64,000 bases of DNA from Caulobacter sp. S45 (GCF_009765965.1 NZ_LMUL01000003.1:23817-87816), one strand, 5' to 3'. Numbered from the stretch's first letter, positions 39,304 through 48,407 are shown. A program made the numbers and translations. The notes: a model not told the origin generated them from the sequence alone.

Positions 39304-40665
39304 TCAGCGGATCGCCACCACTTCACCGTTCAGGGTCAGAACGTACAAGGTCCCGTTCACGCCGATCGGATTGAGGAAGGCGGGGGCGCCGAGCTTGAGG
39401 GTGGTGGTGGTGGCGCCGGTCTTCGGGTTGAGCGCCACGGCAAGACCCTTGTCGTTGACGACGATCAGCCGGCCAGCGGCGAGCACCGGGCCGGAATAGA
39501 TGGCGCGCTGCTTCTTCTTCACGTTCCGATTCAGGTCGCGAATCCAATACACCTGCCCGGAATCGCGCGCGATGCAGATCACGCGGCCCGAGGTGTCGGT
39601 GACATAGATCACGTCCCCGGCGGGCCAGGGCGAGGTGACGGTGGTGATCGGAACGGCCCAGCGGCGGTTGCCGGTGTGCAGGTCGATGGCCGCCACGATG
39701 CCCGCATGGCTGCCGGCGATCACGTCGCCGCGATAGACGATCGGACGGCCGGCGATGTCGCGGATTTCCGACAGTGCGTTGTTGCGGTTGGTCAGTGACA
39801 GCTCGTCTTCCCAGAGCTGGGTGCCGTTGATGGTGCTGAGCGCCACCACCTCGCCCGAGGCGAAGGGGGCCACGACCACGCCGCTGGAGACCGCGGCGCT
39901 GGAGGCTTCGAGCATCCGCGCCGGCTCTTCGAGCGCCTGGAACTCCCACAGCGACTTGCCGGTGGCGGCGTCGAGCGCGAACAGCTGGTCGTCCACGTCG
40001 GACACGAACAGCTTCCCGTCGACCACGGTCGGCGCGCCGTGGATCGGGGCGGCGGTGTCGACCCGCCACTTGACCTTGCCATCGGCGGCGTTGACGGCGG
40101 CGATGAAGCGGAAGCCGGAGGAGACGAACAAGGTGCCGTCGGCATAGGCGACGCCGCCGCCGAACGCTTCGGTGTCGCGGCCACGACGAGGCGCGAACTG
40201 ATCGCGCCAGATCTCGCGGCCGGTCTCGTCAAGGGAGGTGACGCCGCCCTCGCCGTCCAGAGTGAAGATGTGGTGGTCGCCCACCACCGGCGCGCCGGTG
40301 ATGTGGCCGCGGCGGCTGGTGCCGGTCCCGATCCGGCGACGCCAGGCCACGCGGAACTGCGCGCCGGCTGCCATGTGGTCGACCGCCTGCTCGGCGTTGC
40401 CGCCCGGCAGCGGCCAGTCGGCCTGGGCCTGGGGCTCGGGGATCGAGAAGTCCACGCCCTTGAGCGCCGGGGCGACCTCGACGGAATCCGACGCGCCCAG
40501 CACGGAGATACGCTGGCCGACGGCGGCGTGTTCCTTGCTCTTCCCGCCCTTGTTCAGGCCGAAGAAGCTGGGCGTGCGGATGCCCGAGCACGCGTAGAGG
40601 CCCGAGCTCAGGGCCAGGCCGACGAAGCCCAGGGCCGCGGTGCGCGCCAGATTGCGGCGGATCAT
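39304..40665 (-). CDS. bamB: Outer-membrane assembly lipoprotein BamB
   Basis: Lipoprotein of the BAM complex with an eight-bladed PQQ-type beta-propeller, 453 residues. The lipoprotein signal RTAALGFVGLALSSGLYAC has its lipobox Cys near residue 26. Propeller repeats include VVGDHHIFTLDGEGGVTSLD, TVVDGKLFVSDVDDQLFALD and AAGRLIVVNDKGLAVALN. The ATG (40665-40663) overlaps the stop of the YfgM-like gene as ATGA. The open frame continuing upstream to 41322 is the shadow of that gene. Confidence 0.95.
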   Translation of the reverse strand: MIRRNLARTAALGFVGLALSSGLYACSGIRTPSFFGLNKGGKSKEHAAVGQRISVLGASDSVEVAPALKGVDFSIPEPQAQADWPLPGGNAEQAVDHMAAGAQFRVAWRRRIGTGTSRRGHITGAPVVGDHHIFTLDGEGGVTSLDETGREIWRDQFAPRRGRDTEAFGGGVAYADGTLFVSSGFRFIAAVNAADGKVKWRVDTAAPIHGAPTVVDGKLFVSDVDDQLFALDAATGKSLWEFQALEEPARMLEASSAAVSSGVVVAPFASGEVVALSTINGTQLWEDELSLTNRNNALSEIRDIAGRPIVYRGDVIAGSHAGIVAAIDLHTGNRRWAVPITTVTSPWPAGDVIYVTDTSGRVICIARDSGQVYWIRDLNRNVKKKQRAIYSGPVLAAGRLIVVNDKGLAVALNPKTGATTTTLKLGAPAFLNPIGVNGTLYVLTLNGEVVAIR

Positions 40666-41447
40666 TGGTCGGCTCCGGTCTGGGGCGCGGGTTGAGCGTC
40701 GGGAGCCTGCATGGGGGCTTGCCCAGGTGCGGCGGCGGTCGGCGGGGGCGTGACCGGGGTCAGGCCGATAGCCCCCTTGGCGATGGCGGCGATATTGGCG
40801 GTGGTCCCCGCCTGCAGCATGGCCAAGGCCGCGTTGGCGCGGGTGCGGGTGACTTCTGAGCTGTCCGAAGACAGCGACAGCACCTGGAAGTCGCCGCGCG
40901 CCTCCACATTGTGACCGGCCGCCAGACGCTCCATCGCCAGGGCCTCGCGCGCCAGGTTGCGATAGGGGCGGTCCTTGCCCGTCAGCGGGCTCAGGCGAGC
41001 GTAGATGTCGCCGTAAGCGGCGGTGTCCATGAGTAGGTAGGCGGCCTGGAGCCGGGCGGCGTCGCCCATCACCTGGTTCGGCGCGGCGGCGGCGGCCTGG
41101 TCGAGCAGACGCGCGGCGCCCGGTGCGTCGTTCGCCTTCAGCCGCAGCCCGGCCTCCTGCATCAGCGACAGGGCGCGGAAGGCCGGCGTGCCCGACTTGG
41201 CGAGCGCGGCGAACCGTTGCTCGGCCAGCTTGGCGTCGCCGGAGGCCAGGGCCTGGGCGGCGTCGGAATAGCCCGCGGACGCCTTGGACGCGGCGCTGAT
41301 CTGATACTGGCGATAGCCCCACACGCCGAGCGCGATCACCGCGACGACGGCGGCGACGACAAGGGCGTAAGGCCAGCTCTTACGAAACAGCGCCTGGAGA
41401 CGGGCCGAGCGAACCTGCCCGTCGACCTCGAGAAAGACATCGGCCAC
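40662..41447 (-). CDS. YfgM-like TPR membrane protein
   Basis: 261-residue inner-membrane-anchored protein with a cytoplasmic N-terminus (RSARLQALFRKSWP), one membrane helix (YALVVAAVVAVIALGVWG, about residues 27-44) and a periplasmic TPR-like domain (ASGDAKLAEQRFAALAKSG and MGDAARLQAAYLLMD). The C-terminal 40 residues are Pro/Ala/Gln-rich. YfgM homologues precede bamB in many proteobacteria and associate with the Sec translocon and periplasmic chaperones. Overlap with bamB supports co-translation. Confidence 0.87.
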   Translation of the reverse strand: MADVFLEVDGQVRSARLQALFRKSWPYALVVAAVVAVIALGVWGYRQYQISAASKASAGYSDAAQALASGDAKLAEQRFAALAKSGTPAFRALSLMQEAGLRLKANDAPGAARLLDQAAAAAPNQVMGDAARLQAAYLLMDTAAYGDIYARLSPLTGKDRPYRNLAREALAMERLAAGHNVEARGDFQVLSLSSDSSEVTRTRANAALAMLQAGTTANIAAIAKGAIGLTPVTPPPTAAAPGQAPMQAPDAQPAPQTGADQ

Positions 41448-41616
41448 TTTTTACGAGGCTCCGCACCTACAAACGAACGGCCGCGAACTTATCGGCCCGG
41501 CCTCGGCGCGGCAACGCGACGCCTCCGCCCAGGTTAAACCCGCAAAGCCTGGGGTTCATGACTTTATTTTGACCGGCGCGCTAGTCCGGAAGCGTCCAAG
41601 GCCGCGGCGTGCGACC

Positions 41617-42009
41617 TCAGAACGTCTCGAACACCCGCGCCGCCAGCAGCGCCAGCCCCAGGGCGGCCAGACCCGCCACCAGCCAGATCGCCTCCCCGCC
41701 CATCGGCAGGATGTGCGAAACGTCGACCTGCAAGCCCGTCTGACGGGCCACGCTCGCGGCCATGTCATGCAGCTTGAGCGAGGCGCCTTCCGACGCCAGG
41801 TTCGCCCGCTCCGCCAGGTTGGAGTCGACGAACTGGGCCGCCGCGATCAGGCCGCCGGTGACGCCGGCGACGCCGATCAGCCCGCGACGCAGCGCCCAAT
41901 TGCGGTTCAGCCGTTGCTGGACCCCGGTGGCGAAGCTCGCCCCATCCGCGAAGGGCGGCGGCTCGGCATAGAGCCGTTGCAGATGTCGTTCGAAAGAGGG
42001 TTCAGCCAT
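41617..42009 (-). CDS. Putative anti-sigma factor, membrane protein
   Basis: 130-residue protein. The N-terminal part (MAEPSFERHLQRLYAEPPPFADGASFATGVQQRL) has the length and pattern of an anti-sigma domain, although I see no zinc-binding HxxxCxxC motif. Two hydrophobic segments follow (GLIGVAGVTGGLIAAAQFV and AIWLVAGLAALGLALLAARVF). The start overlaps the ECF sigma gene by eight bases, the arrangement expected of a cognate sigma/anti-sigma pair. The function is inferred from context. Confidence 0.75.
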   Translation of the reverse strand: MAEPSFERHLQRLYAEPPPFADGASFATGVQQRLNRNWALRRGLIGVAGVTGGLIAAAQFVDSNLAERANLASEGASLKLHDMAASVARQTGLQVDVSHILPMGGEAIWLVAGLAALGLALLAARVFETF

Positions 42010-42616
42010 GCTCGCCTCTCGCCGTCATGCTTTCAGCGCCGCCCCCGGTCGCCCCGTTATCTTGTGGCGACAATCGCGCCTTGAGTTTGTCCAAGCCCCG
42101 CCTCACGTGCGATTTCACCGTGCCCAACGGCGTCTTCAAGGCGTCCGCCGCTTCCGCGTGGGTCAACCCCGCCCCGCAGCACAGCGAGACGCACAACCGT
42201 TCCGCCTCGCTCAGCGCCTGCAGCGCATCGTCCAGGTCGAGACGGAAAGCCGCGCTCCCCTCGCCGCCCACGCCCAGGTCGGGCGCCTCGGCGTCGTCCA
42301 GCGCCTCCAGCCGGCCACGCCTCCGCCAACGCTTGATGTAGAGCCGCGCCGCGATCCGCTTGATCCAGCCGGCGAAGGCCCCGTGGCCCCGAAGCTCCCC
42401 GATCCGCTCGTAGGCGGCGAGGAAGGCGTCCTGGGCCACGTCGTCGGCGGTGGCGGGGTCCGCGCCCATACGCCGCAGAAGCGCGCGCACCGCCGAACCA
42501 TGGCGCCTCACCAACTCGCCGAACGCCTGCCGCCCTCCGGCGGAAGCGAGGGCCGCCAGCTCCACGTCGGGCAGAGCCGACAGCGGCGGTCCTCGGGTCT
42601 CGTTTCCTCTGGCCAT
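42002..42616 (-). CDS. ECF RNA polymerase sigma factor
   Basis: 204-residue extracytoplasmic-function sigma factor with sigma-2 (FGELVRRHGSAVRALLRRM, DDVAQDAFLAAYERI) and sigma-4 (LSEAERLCVSLCCGAGLTHAEAADALKTPLGTVKSHVRRGL) regions. It probably directs transcription of an envelope-stress or similar regulon; the trigger is unknown. It lies between a DUF6249-like membrane protein gene and the anti-sigma gene, all on the minus strand. A target promoter cannot be assigned with confidence. Confidence 0.93.
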   Translation of the reverse strand: MARGNETRGPPLSALPDVELAALASAGGRQAFGELVRRHGSAVRALLRRMGADPATADDVAQDAFLAAYERIGELRGHGAFAGWIKRIAARLYIKRWRRRGRLEALDDAEAPDLGVGGEGSAAFRLDLDDALQALSEAERLCVSLCCGAGLTHAEAADALKTPLGTVKSHVRRGLDKLKARLSPQDNGATGGGAESMTARGEHG

Positions 42617-42641
42617 GACGGCTCGCCCTCAGGCCGCGGGA

Positions 42642-43067
42642 TCAGACCTTGGTCCTACCGCGCCCAAAGAACCAGAGACCGAGATAGGCGACGCCGATGA
42701 AGGCCGGGATCGCCCCGATCGCCGCGAAGGAGCCGAACGTCTCCTCCGAACCGCCGACATTGTAGAGCCCGGCGTAGAAGGCGCCGCCCACCGCGACCAG
42801 ACCCAGCCCCACCGCCAGCCAGAGCACGCCGCGACGCAGATCGCGCTGGGGCCGGTCAGGGACGGTGTAGACCGGCTCGTCGTAGGCGCGCGGCCGACGA
42901 CCAACCTGCAGGGCTTCGACCAGTTCGGGCGGAACCGGCTGGCCCCGCTCGAACGCCAGCCGCAGGGTTTCGTGCAGACGCCCACGTTCCTGGTGCCGCA
43001 GATACTTGGGCACGAGGATGATCGCCGCCAGAAAGGCGAAGAAGAAGAAAGGGGCCAGGTCCACCAT
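42642..43067 (-). CDS. DUF6249-like membrane protein in the sigma operon
   Basis: 141-residue protein with an N-terminal membrane segment (APFFFFAFLAAIILVPKYL), a cytoplasmic or periplasmic linker (HETLRLAFERGQPVPPELVEAL), and two more C-terminal helices (VLWLAVGLGLVAVGGAFYAG and AIPAFIGVAYLGLWFFG). The pattern with the RLAFERGQPVPPEL motif matches DUF6249, a family often adjacent to ECF sigma factors. It is upstream of and co-directional with the sigma gene (25 bases), so probably the first gene of that operon. Confidence 0.82.
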   Translation of the reverse strand: MVDLAPFFFFAFLAAIILVPKYLRHQERGRLHETLRLAFERGQPVPPELVEALQVGRRPRAYDEPVYTVPDRPQRDLRRGVLWLAVGLGLVAVGGAFYAGLYNVGGSEETFGSFAAIGAIPAFIGVAYLGLWFFGRGRTKV

Positions 43068-43179
43068 ATGCGCCTCCAGCGCGAACGTGAGGGCCGGTCG
43101 AAGCCGGCTTCACATACAAGAGGCTCCCACGGACCCGTTCGGATGCGAAGGGCGGGATGAAATATTGTTAAGCTAAGGC

Positions 43180-43722
43180 TTAGGCCGCCTTCAGCCCCGC
43201 GACCCGGCCCTGGACCTGGTCCAGCACGCCAGGGACCAGACCCCGCCAGAGCACCCGGCGCGGATCGACCGGCCCGGGCAGGGCGACGCGTCCCGGCGGG
43301 GTCGGCTCGAACCCCTGGGAGGCGAAGATCGGCAGGCCGCCGACCAGCAGCACGATCCGATCGCCCTCGCGCAATCCGGCCTCGCAGGCCCGCTCGGTGA
43401 GGGCCGCGGCCAGGCCCTGGCGGCGATGGTCGGGACGCACCTCGATAGGCCCGAGGAACAAGGCCGGCGTCTCGCCGATACGGATCGACCACAGCCGCAC
43501 CGCGCCCACCAGCGTCTCGCCCGACCAGGCGCAGATCGACAGGTCCATCCGCTGGTCGGACGCCTCGCGCAGACGCTCGGCGGTCTTGGCGAACCGGCCC
43601 GGCCCGAACGCCTGGTCGATCAGGGCGTCCACGCGCGCCGCGTCCTGCGCCTGTTCCGTCTGGAAACGCACGGCGAGGTCGGAGGATGGCGGGACCCGGG
43701 AGGGATTGGAGATGGCGTTCAT
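43180..43722 (-). CDS. GNAT family N-acetyltransferase
   Basis: 180-residue acetyltransferase. GNAT motif A is seen as GPIEVRPDHRRQGLAAALTERACEAGL (acetyl-CoA binding R-x2-Q/R-G-x-A/G). Earlier segments RMDLSICAWSGETLVGAVRLW and a later DRIVLLVGGLPIFASQGFEPTPPGR match the YhbS-like subgroup. The substrate is unknown. It is a single gene on the minus strand, divergent from the MFS gene. Confidence 0.9.
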   Translation of the reverse strand: MNAISNPSRVPPSSDLAVRFQTEQAQDAARVDALIDQAFGPGRFAKTAERLREASDQRMDLSICAWSGETLVGAVRLWSIRIGETPALFLGPIEVRPDHRRQGLAAALTERACEAGLREGDRIVLLVGGLPIFASQGFEPTPPGRVALPGPVDPRRVLWRGLVPGVLDQVQGRVAGLKAA

Positions 43723-43821
43723 TTCAGCGCAACGGCCGCCGACGGCGGCGCGGCGCGCAAGCGCTTAAGATCTACGGCCGCCCTAGGTCAACAATGATTG
43801 CGCGAAGCTTTGCAGCTCGCC

Positions 43822-45090
43822 ATGGTGCGCCGCCACATGGACTCATCCCCGACACCCTCCTTATCGGTGTTCAGACACCGCGCCTTCGCGCTGTTCTGGT
43901 GGGCGCGTGTGCTCTCCACCCTGGCGGTCCAGGCCGAGAGCGTCACCCTCGGCTGGCAGGTCTATATCATCGCCCGCCACGCCAACGGCGTGGCCCAGAG
44001 CGCCTTCCTGGTCGGTATGGTGGGCCTGGCCCAGTTCGTGCCGTTGTTCATCCTCACCTTCATCGCCGGGGCGACCGCCGATCGGCGCGACCGGCGGACC
44101 ATCATGCTGGTCTGCACGGGGATCGAGATCGCCTGCGTGCTGGCCCTGGTCGCGCTGTCCCTGCACCCGAGCCCGAGCCTGATCCCGATCTTCGCCATCG
44201 CCGTGCTGTTCGGGGCCTCGCGCGCCTTCCTGTCGCCCGCCAGCGGCGCGATGGGGCCGATGCTGGTCCCGCGCGACATCTTGCCCCGCGCCATCGCCTG
44301 GAACTCGCTGGGCTTCCAGGCCGGGTCGATCATCGGGCCCTGGATCGGCGGCGCGCTCTGCGCGGTGTCGCCGGCGGCGGCCTATGGCGGATCGGCCGTG
44401 CTCTACGCGGCGGCGGCGGTGGCGCTGCTGGCCATGCGCGCCAAGACCCGCCCCGACCACCAGCCCGGCTCGCAGCTGGAACTGATCCGCGAGGGGCTGG
44501 TCTATGTCTGGACCAACAAGATCGTGCTGGGCGCGATCTCGCTGGACCTGGTCGCGGTCCTGCTCGGAGGCGCCACCGCCCTGCTGCCGGTGTTCGCGCG
44601 CGACGTGCTCAAGATCGGGGCCCATGGCTTCGGCGTGCTGCGCTCCGGCCCGGCGATCGGAGCGGCGGTGATGGCCTTCTCGCTCAGCCGCTGGCCGCTG
44701 CATCGCCATGCCGGGCGCTGGATGTTCGCGGGCGTGGCCACGTTCGGCGTCTCGACCCTGGTGTTCGCCGTCTCCAAGTCGGTGGTGGTCTCGGTGATCG
44801 CCCTGGCGGCGCTGGGGGCGGCCGACATGATCTCGGTCTATGTCCGCCAGTCGCTGGTCCAGATCGTCACCCCCGACCCCATGCGCGGGCGGGTGTCGGC
44901 GGTGGCCAACCTGTTCGTCGGTGCCTCCAACGAGCTCGGCGAGTTCGAGACCGGGGTGGTGGCGCGCCTGATCGGCCCCATCGGCGCCGCCATCTTCGGC
45001 GGCGTCGGGTCGCTGGTGGTCACCGGGGCCTGGGCTGGGCTATTCCCCGCCCTGCGCAAGGCCGACCGGCTGGACGAATCCCAGGCCTGA
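43822..45090 (+). CDS. MFS transporter, MFS_3/EntS-like
   Basis: About 422-residue inner-membrane exporter of the major facilitator superfamily with twelve predicted helices. The first helix FRHRAFALFWWARVLSTLAVQ, the RRTIMLVC loop after DRRD (ADRRDRRT, motif A-like), and VRQSLVQIVTPDPMRGRVSAVANLFVGASNELGEFETG near the end are characteristic of the EntS-like subgroup. The start is uncertain: ATG 43822 or 43837; an upstream TTG at 43798 is less likely. The exported compound is unknown. It is followed 28 bases later by the threonine aldolase gene in the same direction. Confidence 0.92.
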   Translation: MVRRHMDSSPTPSLSVFRHRAFALFWWARVLSTLAVQAESVTLGWQVYIIARHANGVAQSAFLVGMVGLAQFVPLFILTFIAGATADRRDRRTIMLVCTGIEIACVLALVALSLHPSPSLIPIFAIAVLFGASRAFLSPASGAMGPMLVPRDILPRAIAWNSLGFQAGSIIGPWIGGALCAVSPAAAYGGSAVLYAAAAVALLAMRAKTRPDHQPGSQLELIREGLVYVWTNKIVLGAISLDLVAVLLGGATALLPVFARDVLKIGAHGFGVLRSGPAIGAAVMAFSLSRWPLHRHAGRWMFAGVATFGVSTLVFAVSKSVVVSVIALAALGAADMISVYVRQSLVQIVTPDPMRGRVSAVANLFVGASNELGEFETGVVARLIGPIGAAIFGGVGSLVVTGAWAGLFPALRKADRLDESQA

Positions 45091-45118
45091 GCCCCACCTA
45101 AGTCCACAGGAGTTGAGC

Positions 45119-46129
45119 TTGACCCCCCGCTTCGATTTCGCCTCCGACAACACCGCCGGCGCGGCGCCCGAGGCGCTGCAGGCCCTGATCGAGGCCAACA
45201 GCGGCTTCACCTCCGGTTATGGGACCGATGCGGTGACCGCCAGGGCCGCCGACGCCGTGCGCGCCCTGCTCGACGCCGACGCCGACGTGCGGTTCGTGGC
45301 CTCGGGCACCGCCGCCAATGCGGTGGCCTGCGCCGCCCTGTGCCGCCCGTTCGAATCGATGCTCGCCCACACCCACGCCCACGTCATCACCGACGAGACC
45401 GGCGCGCCGGGCTTCTTCGGCCACGGCCTGGGTCTGACCCCGCTGGCCGGCGCGTCCGGAAAGATCGACCCGGCCGCGCTGAAAGCGGCGCTGGGGGTTC
45501 CCGAAGCGTCCTACCGCCAGTCGCCGGCGGCCCTGACCGTGACCAACGCCACCGAATACGGCACCGTCTACACCACCGAGGCGGTCGCCGAGCTGACCGG
45601 GATCGCCAAGGCGGCCGGGCTGCCGGTGCATCTGGACGGCGCGCGGCTGGCCAATGCGGTAGCGTCCGGCTTCGACCTCAAGGCGCTCAAGACCCTGGAT
45701 ATCGACATCCTGGTGATGGGCGGGACCAAGGCCGGCATGCCGCTGTCGGAAGCCGTGGTGTTGTTCGACAAGGGCCTGTCGCGCCGTTTCGACGCCCGGC
45801 TGAAGCAGGCGGGTCAGCTTCCGTCCAAGGGACGGTTCATCTCGGCGCCCTGGATCGGCATGCTGGCCGACAACGCCTGGGCCCGCTACGGCGCCCACGC
45901 CAACGCCATGGCCAGGAAGCTGGCGGCGCTCATGCCCTTCCCGGTCACCCACCCGGTGGAGGCGAACGGCGTGTTCGTCGCAATGGACGAGCCGACCCTG
46001 CTGCGCCTGCGGGCGATGGGCTGGAACGTCTACCGCTTCACCGACGGCTCGGTGCGCTTCATGTGCTCGTGGGCGACGACAGAGGCCTCGGTCGAGGAGC
46101 TGGGCGAGGCGCTGAAAGGGTTGGCGTAG
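45119..46129 (+). CDS. Low-specificity L-threonine aldolase family protein
   Basis: PLP-dependent aldolase (336 residues) cleaving beta-hydroxy amino acids such as threonine or allo-threonine to glycine and an aldehyde. The N-terminus TPRFDFASDNTAGAAPEALQALIEANSG is typical. PLP-site segments AAGLPVHLDGARLANAVAS and MGGTKAGMPLSEAVVLFD with the Schiff-base Lys are visible. I prefer TTG at 45119, with AGGAG ending at 45112 and six bases spacing, over TTG at 45113, which abuts the ribosome binding site. A family C-type inverted repeat follows the stop. Confidence 0.94.
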   Translation: MTPRFDFASDNTAGAAPEALQALIEANSGFTSGYGTDAVTARAADAVRALLDADADVRFVASGTAANAVACAALCRPFESMLAHTHAHVITDETGAPGFFGHGLGLTPLAGASGKIDPAALKAALGVPEASYRQSPAALTVTNATEYGTVYTTEAVAELTGIAKAAGLPVHLDGARLANAVASGFDLKALKTLDIDILVMGGTKAGMPLSEAVVLFDKGLSRRFDARLKQAGQLPSKGRFISAPWIGMLADNAWARYGAHANAMARKLAALMPFPVTHPVEANGVFVAMDEPTLLRLRAMGWNVYRFTDGSVRFMCSWATTEASVEELGEALKGLA

Positions 46130-46150
46130 ACCCTTTCACGACTCCCTCAT

Positions 46151-46250
46151 TGTCATCCCGGAAAGCGCGGCAGCGCTTATCCGGGACCCAGAGGTGGCGA
46201 TCACCGGCTCCTGGGTCCCGGCTCTCCGCTTCGCTACAGCCGGGATGACA
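46151..46250. repeat. Inverted repeat, family C, 100 bases
   Basis: Outer arms 46151-46161 and 46240-46250 are exact reverse complements (TGTCATCCCGG), and inner arms 46181-46191 and 46211-46221 (CCGGGACCCAG) are too. This double hairpin lies between the convergent threonine aldolase and accA genes. The family (TCATCCCGG...CCGGGATGACA) is widespread in alphaproteobacterial intergenic spaces, from memory. Confidence 0.8.
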
Positions 46251-46299
46251 CGGGGGGGTAGGCAGGGAGGCCCCTCAAGGGCGCCGTGGGACGACGACC

Positions 46300-47268
46300 C
46301 TACCCGAATGAGCGGCCGATGGCGTAGAAGCGTTCGGCGCGCTGCTTGCGTAGCTGGTCGGGCGTCAGGCTGGACAGCGCCTTCAGCTCTTCCTCCACCA
46401 CATCGCCCACCGCCTTGATCGCGGCCTCGGCGTCGGCGTGCGCGCCGCCGGTGGGTTCGGTGATGATGCGGTCGATGATCTTCAGGCCAATCAGCTCCTG
46501 GGCGGTGATGCGCATGGCGCGCGCCATATGCGCCGCCTGGCCACGGTCGCGGAACAGGATCGAGCTGCCGGCCTCGGGCGAGATCACCGAATAGATCGAG
46601 TGCTCGAGGATCAGCACCTTGTTGGCCCCCGCCAGCGCCAGCGCCCCGCCGGAACCGCCCTCCCCGGTGATGGTGGCGATCATCGGCGTGCCCAGCACCA
46701 GGCCGCGCTCGGTCGAGCGGGCGATGGCCTCGCCCTGCCCGCGCTCCTCGGCGCCCACGCCCGGATAGGCGCCGGCGGTGTCGACGAAGGTCAGGACCGG
46801 CAGGTTGAACTGCTCGGCCATGTCCATCAGGCGCACCGCCTTGCGGTAGCCCTCGGGCCGGGCCATGCCGAAATTGTGCTTCAGCCGGGTCTCGGTGTCG
46901 CGGCCCTTCTCGTGGCCCATGACCATGACCGGTACGCCCCGGAAACGCCCCAGACCCGCAACGATGGCCTGGTCGTCGCCGAACACGCGGTCGCCACGCA
47001 GCTCGACGAAGTCCTCGATCAGCCCGGCCAGGAAGTCGGTGAAGTGCGGACGGTCGGGATGACGGGCGACCTGGGTCTTCTGCCAGGGATCGAGCCGCGC
47101 ATAGACGTCGCGGCGAAACCGGTCCGCGCGACTGCGCAGAGCGTCGATCTCGGCCTCGAACGCGCCGGGTTCGGCGGTTTCGGACAGCTTGGAGAGTTCA
47201 TCAAGCTTGGTTTCGATCTCGGCGATGGGCCGTTCGAAATCCAGGTAATGACGCGGGGGCGTCGACAT
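46300..47268 (-). CDS. accA: Acetyl-CoA carboxylase carboxyltransferase subunit alpha
   Basis: Alpha subunit of the carboxyltransferase half of bacterial acetyl-CoA carboxylase, making malonyl-CoA for fatty acids. 322 residues, normal length. The N-terminal LDFERPIAEIETKLDEL, FVELRGDRVFGDDQAIVAGL and the crotonase-fold core VLTFVDTAGAYPGVGAEERGQGEAIARS and GEGGSGGALALAGANKVLILEHSIYSVISPEAGS are diagnostic. The zinc-bearing beta subunit is not in the window. Confidence 0.97.
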   Translation of the reverse strand: MSTPPRHYLDFERPIAEIETKLDELSKLSETAEPGAFEAEIDALRSRADRFRRDVYARLDPWQKTQVARHPDRPHFTDFLAGLIEDFVELRGDRVFGDDQAIVAGLGRFRGVPVMVMGHEKGRDTETRLKHNFGMARPEGYRKAVRLMDMAEQFNLPVLTFVDTAGAYPGVGAEERGQGEAIARSTERGLVLGTPMIATITGEGGSGGALALAGANKVLILEHSIYSVISPEAGSSILFRDRGQAAHMARAMRITAQELIGLKIIDRIITEPTGGAHADAEAAIKAVGDVVEEELKALSSLTPDQLRKQRAERFYAIGRSFG

Positions 47269-47354
47269 GCGCGATCGGTATCCAAGGTCTAGAAAAGCGG
47301 GCCGGACCTTAGGCGCAAACCTGGCGCGGGACCAGAGCGTGCGCCGTCATGCAT

Positions 47355-48407
47355 CTACGCGCCGGCGGGGCGAAGGATGCGTTTGCCCTCCAGGGCCTGC
47401 CAGGCGAGCAGCGGCGGCACGCCGAGCACGACGTCGCGGGCGCGCTTGAGCAGGCTGAGGGCGATGGAAATCTCGGGCGTCAGGCCGAACACCTGGCCGA
47501 GCAGGGCGTAGGCCGCCTCCTGCACGCCCAGCCCGCTCGGGGCCATGAAGGCGGCGCTCTTGACCGCCGACAGCAGGCTCTCGATGGCGATCATCGCGGC
47601 GAAGGACAGCTTCACGCCCATGAAATTCAGCGCCATCCAGCTCAGCGCCGCCGACCCGACCCAGCCGCCCAGGTGCAGGAGCACGCTCCAGGCCAGCCGG
47701 TCGGGCTTGCGGTTCAGCTCGGCGATCCAGTCCTTCACGCCCTGCATGTGCTGCACGGCGTCGGGCGCGATCCGCTCCAGCACCTTGCCGAACAGGTCCA
47801 GCCCACGCATCTGGGCGAACACCAGCCCGCCGATCATGCCCAGCGCCAGCACGATGGCCCCGCCGAAACAGGCCAGGAACACACCGCCCAGGTTGGTGTG
47901 CGACAGATGCGCCGACAGCAGGACGAGGCCCAGGATCATGTAGATGATCTGGGCCACGATCTCGGTCATCAGGTCCACCGCCAGCGAGCCGTAGGCTGAG
48001 GCGTTGCTGACGCCCAGCAGGGTCACGCCTCGCGCGCCGATCAGCACTCCGCCCAGGCTGGAGAAGGGCAACAGGTCCCCCGCGCCCTCGCGCAGGAACC
48101 GGCCCCAGATAAAGATCGCCAGGGTGCGCGGGTTCACCTCCCTGGCCAGCACGCCCCAGGCGCCGCCGGTGAAGGGGAAGACCAGCAGGCTGGCCGTTAT
48201 AAACACGGCGAAACCGCCCCAGCCGATCCGCGCCAGGGCCGAGAGCACCGCGCCGAAGCCGAACCAGCCGATCAGCCCGACCGCCAGCATCGCACCCAGG
48301 GCGCCGGCTATGAGCACGCCGACCCGGACCTTGCCGCCGCCGGGCTTGGGCGACGCGGGGTCGATAGCGGCCGCAGGGCCGTCTTGAGGGGTAGAGCGTA
48401 AGTCCAT
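47355..48407 (-). CDS. hpnL: HpnL-like membrane protein of the hopanoid cluster
   Basis: 350-residue polytopic membrane protein of the lysylphosphatidylglycerol-synthase-like flippase superfamily. About eight hydrophobic segments are present (for example VGVLIAGALGAMLAVGLIGW). The cytoplasmic and loop signatures FIWGRFLREGAGDLLPFSSLGGVLIGAR and SAVKSAAFMAPSGLGVQEAAYALL match hopanoid-associated HpnL. It follows hpnK by four bases and ends the minus-strand run hpnI-hpnJ-hpnK-hpnL. The family is thought to help move or modify membrane lipids; exact activity unknown. Confidence 0.88.
   Translation of the reverse strand: MDLRSTPQDGPAAAIDPASPKPGGGKVRVGVLIAGALGAMLAVGLIGWFGFGAVLSALARIGWGGFAVFITASLLVFPFTGGAWGVLAREVNPRTLAIFIWGRFLREGAGDLLPFSSLGGVLIGARGVTLLGVSNASAYGSLAVDLMTEIVAQIIYMILGLVLLSAHLSHTNLGGVFLACFGGAIVLALGMIGGLVFAQMRGLDLFGKVLERIAPDAVQHMQGVKDWIAELNRKPDRLAWSVLLHLGGWVGSAALSWMALNFMGVKLSFAAMIAIESLLSAVKSAAFMAPSGLGVQEAAYALLGQVFGLTPEISIALSLLKRARDVVLGVPPLLAWQALEGKRILRPAGA

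Noticed and set aside
39304-41322. Long minus-strand frame reading through bamB and the YfgM-like gene
   Set aside because: The part above 40665 overlaps the YfgM-like gene in a different frame and has no lipoprotein signal; the true BamB begins MIRRNL at 40665.
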